Source: Robiginitomaculum sp. (GTDB lineage: Bacteria; Pseudomonadota; Alphaproteobacteria; Caulobacterales; Maricaulaceae). Taken from it: a DNA stretch of 64,000 nucleotides. Of the stretch, positions 1 to 7,956 are shown piece by piece (the first letter of the stretch is position 1; each line of letters starts with the position of its first letter). The notes beneath the pieces are model-generated. The model was not told the origin of the DNA and made no database searches. It saw only the letters and a list, made by a program, of their open reading frames with translations. The stretch spans positions 1 through 64,000 of the forward strand of contig JAJFFS010000007.1 in the NCBI GenBank assembly GCA_021776515.1, in the 5' to 3' direction. The position numbers and the translations under genes are program-made.

Positions 1-66
1 CGTGCCCGCCTCTGCCTGCTTCAATATGCCGATGATCTGGCTGTCCGAATATCGTGACTTCTTCAT
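1..66 (-). CDS. IS3-family transposase OrfA, N-terminal fragment
   Basis: The minus strand reads 22 codons from an ATG at 66 to the window edge, beginning MKKSRYSDSQIIGILKQAEA. This is the characteristic start of OrfA of IS3-family elements (IS407-like branch), the helix-turn-helix part that is fused to the OrfB integrase by programmed frameshifting. A purine-rich GAGGAGATT lies just upstream as ribosome binding site. Only the N-terminus is in the window, so whether the transposase is intact cannot be seen. Confidence 0.85.
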   Translation of the reverse strand, partial: MKKSRYSDSQIIGILKQAEAGT

Positions 67-139
67 GGATGAATCTCCTCAATCCTGATTAAGAGAAAAT
101 TCTACTTATGAGCACCCTTAAAATACGGGGGTATTACCA
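1..139 (-). mobile_element. End of an IS3-family insertion sequence
   Basis: The OrfA start at 66 implies that the element's left terminus lies within about 100 bases upstream, that is to the right in the window. Read on the minus strand, the stretch ending at about 139 begins TGG and continues into a C-rich then A/T-rich tract, which suits an IS3 terminal repeat (5'-TG...). The exact terminus is inferred, because the partner repeat and the target duplication lie outside the window. Confidence 0.5.
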
Positions 140-165
140 TCCAGCAGGTTTCTTTAGGGCAAACA

Positions 166-717
166 TTGTTAATTGGTGAAGGAAATTTCAGTTTCGCCTT
201 GAGCCTTATCAAATTGCAACGGAGCTTATCAAAAAATATCCATGCTACTGTTCGCTGTGCACGAGTTCATGCATCCGATCAGGCCAAGGCTAATGCGGCT
301 GCCCTTAAAAGCTCTGGTGCCGATGTTGCTTATGGCGTAGATGGAACGAAATTACAGGGCAGGTATGCGTGCAATGCATTCCAAACTGTTATTTTTCAAT
401 TTCCAAACGTTGCAAGCCGAAAACCTCTGTTCAATACAAATCCGAATGCAGTTCTTGCCCGCCGATTCCTGATTAGTGCGCGTTCCGTGCTCAAAACAAA
501 TGGTAGGGCCATAATCACCACTGTTGATAGCCCACATTACCGGGGGGCATTTCAATTTTTTGATGCTGCCAAAAGAAGTGGGTTTGTTGAGCCTTCAATA
601 TCCCCCTTCTTCCCAAGCCGGTTTCCCGGCTATAAACACGAAAATACGCAAGGCTGCGAGAGCGCAATAACAGACCATGAAAAGTTTAATACCTGGGTGT
701 TTCAAAAGAACGGCTAA
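166..717 (+). CDS. BMT5-like (DUF2431) Rossmann-fold methyltransferase, probably 5'-truncated
   Basis: The protein opens with LLIGEGNFSFALSL, the SAM-binding motif I of the BMT5/DUF2431 family, and ends with the family's FFPSRFPGYKHENT signature. In yeast, Bmt5 makes m3U in 25S rRNA; the substrate here is unknown. The only usual start codon is TTG at 166, directly at motif I. The frame stays open upstream to 112 and reads QQVSLGQT before motif I, running into the presumed IS3 end near 139. Homologues normally carry extra residues before motif I, so the native 5' end was probably removed by the insertion. The AT-rich codon use resembles the next gene (727) more than the genes beyond the tRNA. 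Expression could come from the IS end, or the gene may be dead. Confidence 0.7.
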   Translation: MLIGEGNFSFALSLIKLQRSLSKNIHATVRCARVHASDQAKANAAALKSSGADVAYGVDGTKLQGRYACNAFQTVIFQFPNVASRKPLFNTNPNAVLARRFLISARSVLKTNGRAIITTVDSPHYRGAFQFFDAAKRSGFVEPSISPFFPSRFPGYKHENTQGCESAITDHEKFNTWVFQKNG

Positions 718-726
718 TGGTGCAAA

Positions 727-1308
727 ATGCGTTTTATGTCTTTTACAGGTGTATCCAATATTCCAGGGCTTACCATTATTTCTGATTTTGTTACCCCGGA
801 TCAGGCGGCTGAACTTATAATATTTACGGACAAGCAACCCTGGAGAGATGATCTCAAGCGAAGAGTGCAACACTATGGCTATCGGTATGATTATCAAGCG
901 CGAAGAGTAACCGCCGATTTGGCCCTTGGGCCGTTACCGGAGAAGTTGCAAAACCTTGCAGGGCACCTTTACGACCTTAGCATATTCCCTGAAATTCCCG
1001 ACCAGGTCATCATTAATGAATATCTGCCCGGGCAAGGGATTGCGGCACATATTGATTGCGTTCCTTGCTTCACAGAGACGATAGCATCATTGAGCCTGCT
1101 ATCGGCGTGCACGATGAAATTTCAGCAACCAAAAACTGGTAATACAATTGAAATAAGGCTGGAACCAAACAGCCTTGCAGTTCTAAAAGATGAAGCTCGT
1201 TATCTCTGGACACACTCAATTCCAGCACGGAAATCAGATGTTGTTGATGGAATAAAAATATTCCGTAATCGTCGATTGTCGATGACGTTCAGAAATGTCC
1301 GGCTTTGA
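727..1308 (+). CDS. AlkB-like 2-oxoglutarate/Fe(II) dioxygenase
   Basis: This 193-residue protein has the double-stranded beta-helix signature of the AlkB family: NEYLPGQGIAAHID with the iron ligands His108 and Asp110, a distal His163 in WTHSIPAR, and the 2-oxoglutarate-binding arginines in RNRRLSMTFR (about 183-189). The GYRYDYQARR segment near 51-60 matches the nucleotide-recognition lid of ALKBH-type enzymes. Such enzymes oxidatively remove methyl groups from alkylated bases in DNA or RNA. It follows the methyltransferase-like gene after only 9 bases, so the two are probably co-transcribed. ATG at 736 is an alternative start. The substrate cannot be told from sequence. Confidence 0.85.
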   Translation: MRFMSFTGVSNIPGLTIISDFVTPDQAAELIIFTDKQPWRDDLKRRVQHYGYRYDYQARRVTADLALGPLPEKLQNLAGHLYDLSIFPEIPDQVIINEYLPGQGIAAHIDCVPCFTETIASLSLLSACTMKFQQPKTGNTIEIRLEPNSLAVLKDEARYLWTHSIPARKSDVVDGIKIFRNRRLSMTFRNVRL

Positions 1309-1349
1309 TGCAAATATAAGGTTCTAAGTTTGGGTGTCTGGGTAGAGAC

Positions 1350-1436
1350 TGGTGCGGCCGAGAAGACTCGAACTTCCACGGGTTTTACCCCACAGCGACC
1401 TCAACGCTGCGCGTCTACCAGTTCCGCCACGGCCGC
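1350..1436 (-). tRNA. tRNA-Leu (anticodon GAG)
   Basis: The minus strand gives an 87-nt type II tRNA with acceptor arms GCGGCCG/CGGCCGC, discriminator A and an encoded CCA (1352-1350). The anticodon stem is CAGCG/CGCTG around loop TTGAGGT, which places GAG as anticodon. A long variable arm and a TTCGAGTC T-loop are present. Its 3' end faces the AT-rich methyltransferase/AlkB/IS segment, the side on which tRNA-targeting integrases place islands. Confidence 0.95.
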
Positions 1437-1538
1437 ACACCGTTTGGTAGGAGCCGTGGGAGGTACCAAACTTGTATCAGGTTGTGAAGCCCGTAGTGCA
1501 TCTAGGCTCTGTTTATTCTTGTTTATTGAAAATTATTT

Positions 1539-1787
1539 TCAGGCCGCCGCGTCAAAATCATAAACCTGGGCAGCATCTGTGATGCAAATAGCAACTTTCT
1601 CGTCCTGGATAATAATGTCGCCGCGAGCAATAGGGTGGCCATTGGCCAAAATCCAGACCTCGTCGTTTTCGCCTACATCCAGAGGGATAACGGCACCACG
1701 GCCCATACGCAGCAGCTGGTTCATGGGGAGAAAAGAACGACCCAGTATTACAGAGATTTCAATCTCGACGGCAGAAAGTTGACTCAC
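1539..1787 (-). CDS. FliN/FliM-type (SpoA domain) surface presentation/motor switch protein
   Basis: This 82-residue protein is essentially a single SpoA domain. VEIEISVILGRSFLPMNQLL, GRGAVIPLD and NGHPIARGDIIIQDEK match the C-terminal domain of FliN, the C-ring protein that sets flagellar rotation. It starts at GTG (1787), preceded by a GGGG tract; an in-frame stop lies 18 bases upstream, so there is no longer N-terminus. It stands alone, with no flagellar neighbour in the window. It could be a bona fide short FliN or a SpoA paralogue. The final DFDAAA tail is not part of the domain. Confidence 0.75.
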   Translation of the reverse strand: MSQLSAVEIEISVILGRSFLPMNQLLRMGRGAVIPLDVGENDEVWILANGHPIARGDIIIQDEKVAICITDAAQVYDFDAAA

Positions 1788-1875
1788 CAGAACCCCATTT
1801 ACCTATTGACGCAGTACTTGTTTCATGGATTTTCGCTGCAATGCCTTTCTCATGGGTTAAAGTGACCCGCATTAA

Positions 1876-2592
1876 ATGAAGAAAAATATGAAAGTATCAC
1901 CTTTTTATCTTCCACATCCGCAAAATCGCCCGGTCCAGTGGGTGATTGCCAGCAAACCTGTGCCTTACCCGGAGGCGATTGCCCGGATGGAAGAACGTGT
2001 TGGGGCCATATATAGAGGTGAAGCGCGGGAGATGGTCTGGCTGTTGGAACACCCACCGTTATATAGCGCCGGCACCAGTGCCAATACGAAAGATTTAATA
2101 GACCCGGGCAGGTTTCCGGTTTTTTCCAGCGGTCGCGGCGGGCAATACACCTATCACGGACCGGGGCAACGGGTCGCCTATGTTATGCTGGATTTGCGCG
2201 AACGAGGCCGCGATGTGCGTGCCTTAGTTCGGGCGCTGGAAGAATGGATCATTCTGGCATTGGCGGAACTGGGCGTTAAAGGCGAGGTACATGATGATCG
2301 CATCGGTGTCTGGGTGACGCGGCGCGATGCTGGCAAAGTGCGTGAGGACAAGGTTGCGGCCATTGGCATACGCCTTCGCCACTGGATCAGCTTTCACGGC
2401 ATATCGTTGAACGTCAGTCCGGATCTATCTCATTTTGAGGGGATTGTGCCGTGCGGTATTCGTGATCATGGTGTGACCAGTCTGAAAGGCTTGGGCCTGG
2501 TCAGTGATATGAAGGTTGTTGATGCCGCTTTGCAGAAGGCATTCATTGAGGTATTTGGTGAGCTTAAAATTATGGACGAGTTTGGATATTAA
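1876..2592 (+). CDS. lipB: Octanoyltransferase LipB
   Basis: LipB moves an octanoyl group from acyl carrier protein to lipoyl domains of 2-oxoacid dehydrogenases and the glycine cleavage H protein, the first step of lipoate synthesis. The family signature is complete: [14 protein letters not shown] (56-69), [13 protein letters not shown] (86-98), the catalytic lysine in KVAAIGIR (Lys159) and the acyl-accepting cysteine in IVPCGI (Cys193). Length 238 is normal. The start is ATG at 1876; ATG at 1888 is a weaker alternative. It is divergent from the FliN-type gene and 22 bases ahead of the TM2-domain gene. Confidence 0.97.
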   Translation: MKKNMKVSPFYLPHPQNRPVQWVIASKPVPYPEAIARMEERVGAIYRGEAREMVWLLEHPPLYSAGTSANTKDLIDPGRFPVFSSGRGGQYTYHGPGQRVAYVMLDLRERGRDVRALVRALEEWIILALAELGVKGEVHDDRIGVWVTRRDAGKVREDKVAAIGIRLRHWISFHGISLNVSPDLSHFEGIVPCGIRDHGVTSLKGLGLVSDMKVVDAALQKAFIEVFGELKIMDEFGY

Positions 2593-2614
2593 AAACACGG
2601 AAAGGAAAACTGTT

Positions 2615-2884
2615 ATGGACGACAAGCATCTAAAAACATTAATTCAATTCGAGTCAGAGAAAAAATCTATTGCTGCCGCATTTTTTCTGGCAATGTATCT
2701 GGGTATCTTTGGCGGCCATGATTACTATCTTGGTGATGTTGGCAAAGGTATTTTTAAACTGGTTTTGACGATAACGGTCATTGGACTTTTTATAAGTTTA
2801 ATATGGGTTCTTGTTGACCTTATCGGTATGCCGTCGCGGGTCCGTGAAAAGAACCGTGTATTGGCCGAGCGACTCTGCGCATAG
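2615..2884 (+). CDS. TM2-domain membrane protein
   Basis: This 89-residue protein has a charged N-terminus (1-18), then a TM2 domain: SIAAAFFLAMYLGIFGGHDYYLGDVGKG, where GGHDYYLG is the family's typical G-x-H-x-F/Y-Y turn, followed by a second membrane segment VLTITVIGLFISLIWVLVDL. Its function is unknown. The reading frame is open further upstream, but ATG at 2615 is chosen because an AAGGAAA site precedes it and the TM2 domain needs nothing earlier. It lies just after lipB and ends before a strong hairpin terminator. Confidence 0.85.
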   Translation: MDDKHLKTLIQFESEKKSIAAAFFLAMYLGIFGGHDYYLGDVGKGIFKLVLTITVIGLFISLIWVLVDLIGMPSRVREKNRVLAERLCA

Positions 2885-2897
2885 GCCATATTATAAT

Positions 2898-2931
2898 AAA
2901 AAAGGCGGCGCCGAAGCACCGCCTTTTTTTT
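2898..2931. terminator. Bidirectional rho-independent terminator
   Basis: The GC stem GGCGG-c-GC / GC-a-CCGCC (2904-2923) closes a CGAA loop, with an A tract on the left and eight T on the right. It lies between the convergent TM2 and DUF805 genes and can serve both. Confidence 0.9.
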
Positions 2932-2949
2932 GTAAACAACCATCAGGCG

Positions 2950-3447
2950 TTAACTGGCCGCGGGACCGTACTGATTTTCTTCCGGGTCGCTTTTCAATAA
3001 TTTATTGGCGCCAAATACAATGATCAATTGAACAATTGCCCCGGCAATAGCACTCGGCAAAACAATCGGCTTTGTTGCCTCGCCGCTTGCTTTTATGATA
3101 TCCATGAACCCACCACCGGCTTTTAATGCGGCTTCTTGAACAGCGGCCTGATCAAAGTCAGTAACCATGTAAACTATTCTGGTTGAAATTGTGGTAAGAA
3201 TAATCATCACTAAAATCACCAGCAATAACATCCAGCCAGATTTCCCCGCATCGTGAAGGCGTTTGATCCAGATGCAAATCCATGGCCATATTAAAACAAC
3301 ACCAAGAATGCCAAGGATGGCGGTGAAACCAGACAACAACAATGGCAAGACATTCAAGACAAAGCTAATGACAATCAGTATGATTGCCGCTTGTTGAAAT
3401 GCTGCCGGGCCAATACGGCCTTTTGGGCTGAGATAGAGATTTCCCAT
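2950..3447 (-). CDS. DUF805 inner-membrane protein
   Basis: This 165-residue protein is recognised by the DUF805 start (GNLYLSPKGRIGPAAF), hydrophobic segments at about 20-60, and the conserved KRLHDAGKSGWMLLL motif at about 63-77. Two further membrane segments follow, one on each side of a loop of roughly 45 residues that holds QAAVQEAALKAGGGF. The function of the family (E. coli YhaH/YhaI type) is unknown. ATG at 3447 is chosen over upstream starts because AAAGGA sits 7 bases before it and DUF805 proteins normally begin this way. Confidence 0.85.
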   Translation of the reverse strand: MGNLYLSPKGRIGPAAFQQAAIILIVISFVLNVLPLLLSGFTAILGILGVVLIWPWICIWIKRLHDAGKSGWMLLLVILVMIILTTISTRIVYMVTDFDQAAVQEAALKAGGGFMDIIKASGEATKPIVLPSAIAGAIVQLIIVFGANKLLKSDPEENQYGPAAS

Positions 3448-3560
3448 AATTTTTCCTTTGTGAATCATGGTCTGGCAAAATCCAGACACATAATTGATAA
3501 GCCTAACCTGGGCAGTCGGCAAGCTTTGAGGCTATGGCTAAACCATGTATGCTCTCTGGC

Positions 3561-4856
3561 TTAATCTTTCAAAATATTGTCCACTTCGGCCAGATTGCCG
3601 TCAGTTGTGGCCGGGGTGATGCCCAGCACTTCGGCGATCAGGCTATAAACATGCACATTGTCAAAAGGCTCCACCATAATATCTCGTTTGAAAGCCGGGC
3701 CTTCGGCAATGAAGGTGCCATACATATCGTGGTTATGGCGATCATACCCGTGCATGCCTTTGGGCGGTGCCGGGTATTTTGAGGTCAGGCCGCGGGCAAA
3801 TATCAGCCAACCTGGCTCGGCGACAACAACAATGTCGCCGGTGCGATCCGCATTATCCATATGCCAACGCTTGGGCAGGTGCCCGCGCCGGTACACCTGC
3901 ATTTGCGGATGGGCATTGGCAAGTTTGTGGTAAATCTTGTCAATGTTTGTCTCGTCCTTGACGAAAATATGCAAGACGGAATCGCCCGAGGGGCCAGCGG
4001 CGCTGGAAAATTTGGGCACCATCACCTCATCCAGGCTGATATAATCATCAAGGTAGACCAATGGAGCTTCAACGGTTGGGGACATGCCATGGTCGGAGAC
4101 AATGACAAGGTTGACGATTTTTTGCAGCGCCAGTTCCTGGATGCCGGCCACCAGATCACCCAGATGTTTATCTACATCGGCAATGGCCTTGGCTTCTTGC
4201 GGTGTTTCGGGGCCATAACGGTGCTCGGCTGAGTCCACATCATGAAAGTATAACGTTATCAGGCGCGGGCGGGTTTCCTCTGGCATGGCCAGCCAGTCCA
4301 GCACCTGGGCTACGCGTTCTTCTTTGGGCTTATTATGCTCATAGGGGAACCAGTGTGTCGGGCGCTTGCCAGCAATCTCGGCTTCGGATCCCAGCCAGAA
4401 CATCGCTGCCGTAGTCAGGCCTTGTTTTTCTGCCGTGACCCAAATGGGCTCACCGCCCCACCACTCTGCCTCACCGTGGGTGTCGCGCTCCATCAAACGT
4501 CCGGTTTGGCGCGAATAGGCCAGATTGGATACGATGCCGGTGTGTTCGGTATAAAGCCCGGTAGCGATGGAATAAAAATTGGCAAAGGTTGTGCTGGGCA
4601 TGGCCGGGATTAAGCCTTGCGCCCTCACGCCGTATTTGGCCAGCAAAGAGAGGGTGGGGGCAGGGTGCCTGTCAATCGCATCCCAGCGCAAACCATCTAT
4701 GCCTACCATGACCACGATGGGGGCATCTTTGGTTGCACTTTGTGTTGCCGGGGCGGAAACAATAGGGGCCGTGCTCTGCCTCTGGAAGTGCTCTTGCACT
4801 GTTGCGCAGCCCGTTAGCGCCAGCACTGCCGTCATCACCAAGCTCAATATACGCAT
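3561..4856 (-). CDS. Alkaline-phosphatase-superfamily nucleotide pyrophosphatase/phosphodiesterase, lipoprotein
   Basis: This 431-residue exported hydrolase has a signal sequence ending in the lipobox LTGC (Cys17), which predicts outer-membrane or periplasmic anchoring. The catalytic core is that of the NPP/phosphodiesterase branch: metal-binding VGIDGLRWDA (Asp54), the nucleophile in MPSTTFANFYS (Thr90), HDVDSAEHRYGP, VSDHGM and a late HGYDRHN, which together supply the two-zinc site. Such enzymes cleave phosphodiesters of nucleotides or lipid head groups. The precise substrate is not readable. Monocistronic. Confidence 0.9.
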   Translation of the reverse strand: MRILSLVMTAVLALTGCATVQEHFQRQSTAPIVSAPATQSATKDAPIVVMVGIDGLRWDAIDRHPAPTLSLLAKYGVRAQGLIPAMPSTTFANFYSIATGLYTEHTGIVSNLAYSRQTGRLMERDTHGEAEWWGGEPIWVTAEKQGLTTAAMFWLGSEAEIAGKRPTHWFPYEHNKPKEERVAQVLDWLAMPEETRPRLITLYFHDVDSAEHRYGPETPQEAKAIADVDKHLGDLVAGIQELALQKIVNLVIVSDHGMSPTVEAPLVYLDDYISLDEVMVPKFSSAAGPSGDSVLHIFVKDETNIDKIYHKLANAHPQMQVYRRGHLPKRWHMDNADRTGDIVVVAEPGWLIFARGLTSKYPAPPKGMHGYDRHNHDMYGTFIAEGPAFKRDIMVEPFDNVHVYSLIAEVLGITPATTDGNLAEVDNILKD

Positions 4857-5094
4857 AATCCGAATCCCCGTTTCGTTGCGGCTACCTTTTAGCGGATTTT
4901 GAAGGTAATTGCAGGTAAAAAATTTATCATTTTTACCGCCGGAATGACTGTATAAAACTGTTCTATTATTATAGTGGCAAATTGAGAGCAGTCGGATGAA
5001 TTTAATTTTTTACTATCTATGGTTGCCTGGAGGGCAGTATACATAAGTGTACCGTGAATAGTTGGCAGAAATTTATGCTGTGGGAAAAATGATA

Positions 5095-6075
5095 ATGCGT
5101 GCTAAACACTGGATGATCATCGGGCTTATCGCGGTGTCAGGTGTTTCCTTGTACTGGGCACACGAAATTGACCTGATCTATGGCGTCTGGGGACAATATC
5201 AAAAAACACCCTACGAGAAGTTTGTGCAAAGACGATATAAAATGTTCTCTTCAATGGCTCGTGAATGGGATGGTAAATGTTCATTGGCACCAGCTGCAGG
5301 CACCAACACAGAAGTAAACCGTCAGCGTCAAAGTGATGCTAGATACGCTGCTCGCCATAATGGTAATGTTGCGGCACTTTATTGTTCTGCGGAGTGGTTT
5401 ATCGCCTATAATGACCTTCCAAACAAGCAGGTCCAAGTCTACGAAGCCCTGAAATTGGCAGAATTAATCTCAGGAAAATTACATCCAGAAAAACAAATCC
5501 TTATGGAAGAGGCTGTTGCTCAAATCAATATGAAAAACCAGGATGATGGTGCTTGGTTAAGCTTTCTTACGGGGCGGGTTGAGGAAGAATATCATGGTTT
5601 GAAGGACGCTGGCGTTCTTGATCCCAAAAACCATTTGAGCTGGCCGGAGCCATTTAAGGCGTTTAATACAGCACTTACGCAAAAAATGCGGGTGGAAGAT
5701 AACAAAAAATTGGCCAGAAACTGGGACGGATTATGCGTTGATAATCCGTTTCTGACGCGTAACCAGAAATGGACCAAACTGCGCCGCCTTTCACAATTAC
5801 GGGCGGCCCAACATAATGCCAATGCGGAGGCACTTTATTGCTCCATTGATGTAAATTTGGCCGATACGAGTATGCATTTTAGGACGCAGGCGCTCGAAGA
5901 TTTGATGTTGGTGAAAATGCAGCTCGGTGCTTTGCCACAAGAACGTCAAGTCATGTTGGATGAATTACAATCTGAGCATACGCAAACTGAACTAGCATTA
6001 TCAAAAGAGAGCGTAGAAATACGCTATGACCAACTAACTTTTTATGGCGCGATTGAGGCCAGGCCAGAGCAATAA
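5095..6075 (+). CDS. Unrecognised membrane-anchored protein with two copies of a WDG-C...HN-N-ALYCS domain
   Basis: I do not recognise this family. From ATG 5095 (GGGA 9 bases upstream) it has one N-terminal membrane segment (about 6-24) and a large soluble part. That part contains an internal duplication: EWDGKC...R...RYAARHNGNVAALYCS and, about 165 residues later, NWDGLC...R...RAAQHNANAEALYCS. Each copy continues with a helical stretch ending LxxEKQ/ERQ-xxxxE. Each copy has exactly two conserved cysteines (WDG-x-C and LYCS), which suggests one disulfide per domain in the periplasm. Copies share spacing but differ in intervening sequence, so the duplication is old. AT-rich relative to its neighbours. 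Starts at 5062 (TTG) or 5089 are possible but have poorer ribosome binding sites. Confidence 0.75.
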   Translation: MRAKHWMIIGLIAVSGVSLYWAHEIDLIYGVWGQYQKTPYEKFVQRRYKMFSSMAREWDGKCSLAPAAGTNTEVNRQRQSDARYAARHNGNVAALYCSAEWFIAYNDLPNKQVQVYEALKLAELISGKLHPEKQILMEEAVAQINMKNQDDGAWLSFLTGRVEEEYHGLKDAGVLDPKNHLSWPEPFKAFNTALTQKMRVEDNKKLARNWDGLCVDNPFLTRNQKWTKLRRLSQLRAAQHNANAEALYCSIDVNLADTSMHFRTQALEDLMLVKMQLGALPQERQVMLDELQSEHTQTELALSKESVEIRYDQLTFYGAIEARPEQ

Positions 6076-6078
6076 ACC

Positions 6079-7683
6079 CTACATCCGAAACACGCCAAAC
6101 CTGGTATCCTCCACCGGCGCATTGTTGCTGGCTATCAGCGCCATGCCTAGCACTCGGCGGGTATCAGAGGGGGCGATAATACCATCATCCCAGAGCCGTG
6201 CGGTTGAGTAATAGGGCGAACCTTCTTCTTCGTATTTTTTACGAATAGGGGCGGTAAAGGCGGCCTCGTCTTTTTTGCTCCACTTTTCGCCGCGAGCCTC
6301 CAGCCCATCGCGTTTGACGGTGCCAAGGACGCTGGCGGCCTGTTCGCCGCCCATCACCGAGATGCGGGCGTTTGGCCACATGAATAAGAAACGCGGACTG
6401 TATGCGCGCCCGCACATGCCATAATTACCCGCCCCGTATGAGCCGCCAATTACGACGGTGAATTTTGGTACTTTGGCGCAGGCCACGGCCATCACCATTT
6501 TGGCACCATCCTTGGCAATGCCGCCAGCCTCGTACTTGCCACCCACCATAAAGCCGGAAATGTTTTGCAGGAACACCAGCGGGATATTGCGGGCGCAGCA
6601 CAGCTCGATGAAATGGGCTGCCTTCTGCGCGGATTCAGAAAACAAAATGCCGTTATTGGCGATGATGCCGACGCGCTGGCCGTAAATGCGGGCAAAGCCG
6701 GTGACCAGGGTTTCACCATAAAGCTTTTTGAACTCGTCAAATTCACTGCCATCAACAATGCGGGCAATGACCTCGCGCACATCATAGGGTGCACGAACAT
6801 CCTTTGGCACAACGCCGTTAAGTTCTTCAGCGGCAAATAACGGTTTTTCAGAGCTATGAGAGACACCAGAGGTGCGCGGCAAGTTTAGATGGCGAACAAT
6901 GCGCCGGGCAAGGAACAGCGCGTGCTCGTCATCATTGGCGTAATGATCCACAACGCCGGATTTACGTGCATGAACATCAGCACCGCCCAAATCCTCCGCC
7001 GAGATAATTTCGCCTGTTGCCGCCTTGACCAAAGGCGGGCCAGCCAGAAAAATTGTGCCCTGTTTGCGCACGATGATGGTTTCATCCGACATGGCCGGTA
7101 CATAGGCACCGCCCGCGGTGCAGGATCCCATCACCACGGCAATCTGCGCAATGCCTTTGGAGGACATAATGGCCTGATTATAAAAAATACGGCCAAAATG
7201 CTCGCGGTCGGGGAATACTTCGGCCTGATGAGGCAGGTTAGCGCCGCCTGAATCCACCAGATAAATGCACGGCAAATGATTTTCCAGTGCGATCTCTTGC
7301 GCCCGTAAATGCTTCTTCACCGTCATCGGGTAATAGGTGCCGCCCTTTACCGTGGCATCATTGGCAATCACCATCACCTCGCGGCCCTCAATGCGGCCTA
7401 TGCCAGTAATCAGCCCGGCACCGTTTATGTCATCGCCATACATGCCATTGGCCGCCAGTGCGGAAAGCTCAAGAAACGGCGTGCCGGGATCCAGCAAATG
7501 CTCAACGCGCTGCCTAGGCAGCAGTTTGCCGCGCGCGATATGCTTGTCTCGCGCCCGTTTTGGCCCGCCAAGGGCCGCCGCTGCGGATTTGTCGTGCAAT
7601 TCATCCAGCAAGGCATTCATTGCCTTGGTATTGGCCTTGTAGTTTTTATCGCTGGTATCCACGCCAGAATTGAGGATGGTCAT
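6079..7683 (-). CDS. Acyl-CoA carboxylase beta subunit, methylcrotonoyl-CoA carboxylase type
   Basis: This 534-residue carboxyltransferase transfers CO2 from biotin to an acyl-CoA. The N domain has [19 protein letters not shown] and [17 protein letters not shown]; the C domain has [16 protein letters not shown] and [10 protein letters not shown], which form the acyl-CoA and biotin pockets. These strings are typical of MccB/LiuB (leucine breakdown), with geranyl-CoA carboxylase as the main alternative. Start ATG 7683 follows AAGGGAAAC; an upstream in-frame extension lacks homology. The biotin-carboxylase alpha subunit that usually lies within two genes of it is absent from the whole window. 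Confidence 0.88.
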   Translation of the reverse strand: MTILNSGVDTSDKNYKANTKAMNALLDELHDKSAAAALGGPKRARDKHIARGKLLPRQRVEHLLDPGTPFLELSALAANGMYGDDINGAGLITGIGRIEGREVMVIANDATVKGGTYYPMTVKKHLRAQEIALENHLPCIYLVDSGGANLPHQAEVFPDREHFGRIFYNQAIMSSKGIAQIAVVMGSCTAGGAYVPAMSDETIIVRKQGTIFLAGPPLVKAATGEIISAEDLGGADVHARKSGVVDHYANDDEHALFLARRIVRHLNLPRTSGVSHSSEKPLFAAEELNGVVPKDVRAPYDVREVIARIVDGSEFDEFKKLYGETLVTGFARIYGQRVGIIANNGILFSESAQKAAHFIELCCARNIPLVFLQNISGFMVGGKYEAGGIAKDGAKMVMAVACAKVPKFTVVIGGSYGAGNYGMCGRAYSPRFLFMWPNARISVMGGEQAASVLGTVKRDGLEARGEKWSKKDEAAFTAPIRKKYEEEGSPYYSTARLWDDGIIAPSDTRRVLGMALIASNNAPVEDTRFGVFRM

Positions 7684-7796
7684 TTTGTTTCCCTTTGCGC
7701 GAGACTCACATAAAGGGACTAAAGCAGGTGCAGAGCATTTGCTCAATCTCTATACCTTGTTTATGAGTCTAAGACCCAGAGCATATTCATATTGAT

Positions 7797-7919
7797 TGTC
7801 ATTACCCAGCGTGTCCCGGTAATCCAGTCATAAAATAATACACACCTCATCCTGAGCTTGTCGAAGGATGAATTGCCCGCCCTTCGACAAGCTCAGGATG
7901 AGGAACGGGCAATGACATT
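7797..7919. repeat. Composite palindromic intergenic repeat
   Basis: Two palindromic units are combined. The outer unit starts TGTCATTACCC and ends GGGCAATGACA, with an inner CCCGGTAATCCAG. Inside it lies a near-perfect hairpin whose arms are CCTGAGCTTGTCGAAGGATG and its complement (about 7850-7900). Units of both kinds are widespread as dispersed extragenic palindromes in alphaproteobacteria. A related copy is at 16905-16984. Confidence 0.8.
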
Positions 7920-7956
7920 CAAGGGTGTATCTGGACCCTGATCTTAGGAGAGCCAA

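Noticed and set aside
108-180. ATG at 108 as the start of the methyltransferase gene with a frameshift near the G run
   Set aside because: The peptide from 108 ends at a stop after 24 codons. The frame of the gene itself continues upstream to the IS end, which explains the missing start without a frameshift.
1330-1563. 77-codon plus-strand frame across the tRNA gene
   Set aside because: It overlaps the tRNA-Leu and has no protein features; the sequence is explained by the tRNA.
6458-7713. Several open frames antisense to the carboxylase gene, up to 134 codons
   Set aside because: They follow the codon structure of the real gene on the other strand and have no recognisable domains or ribosome binding sites.
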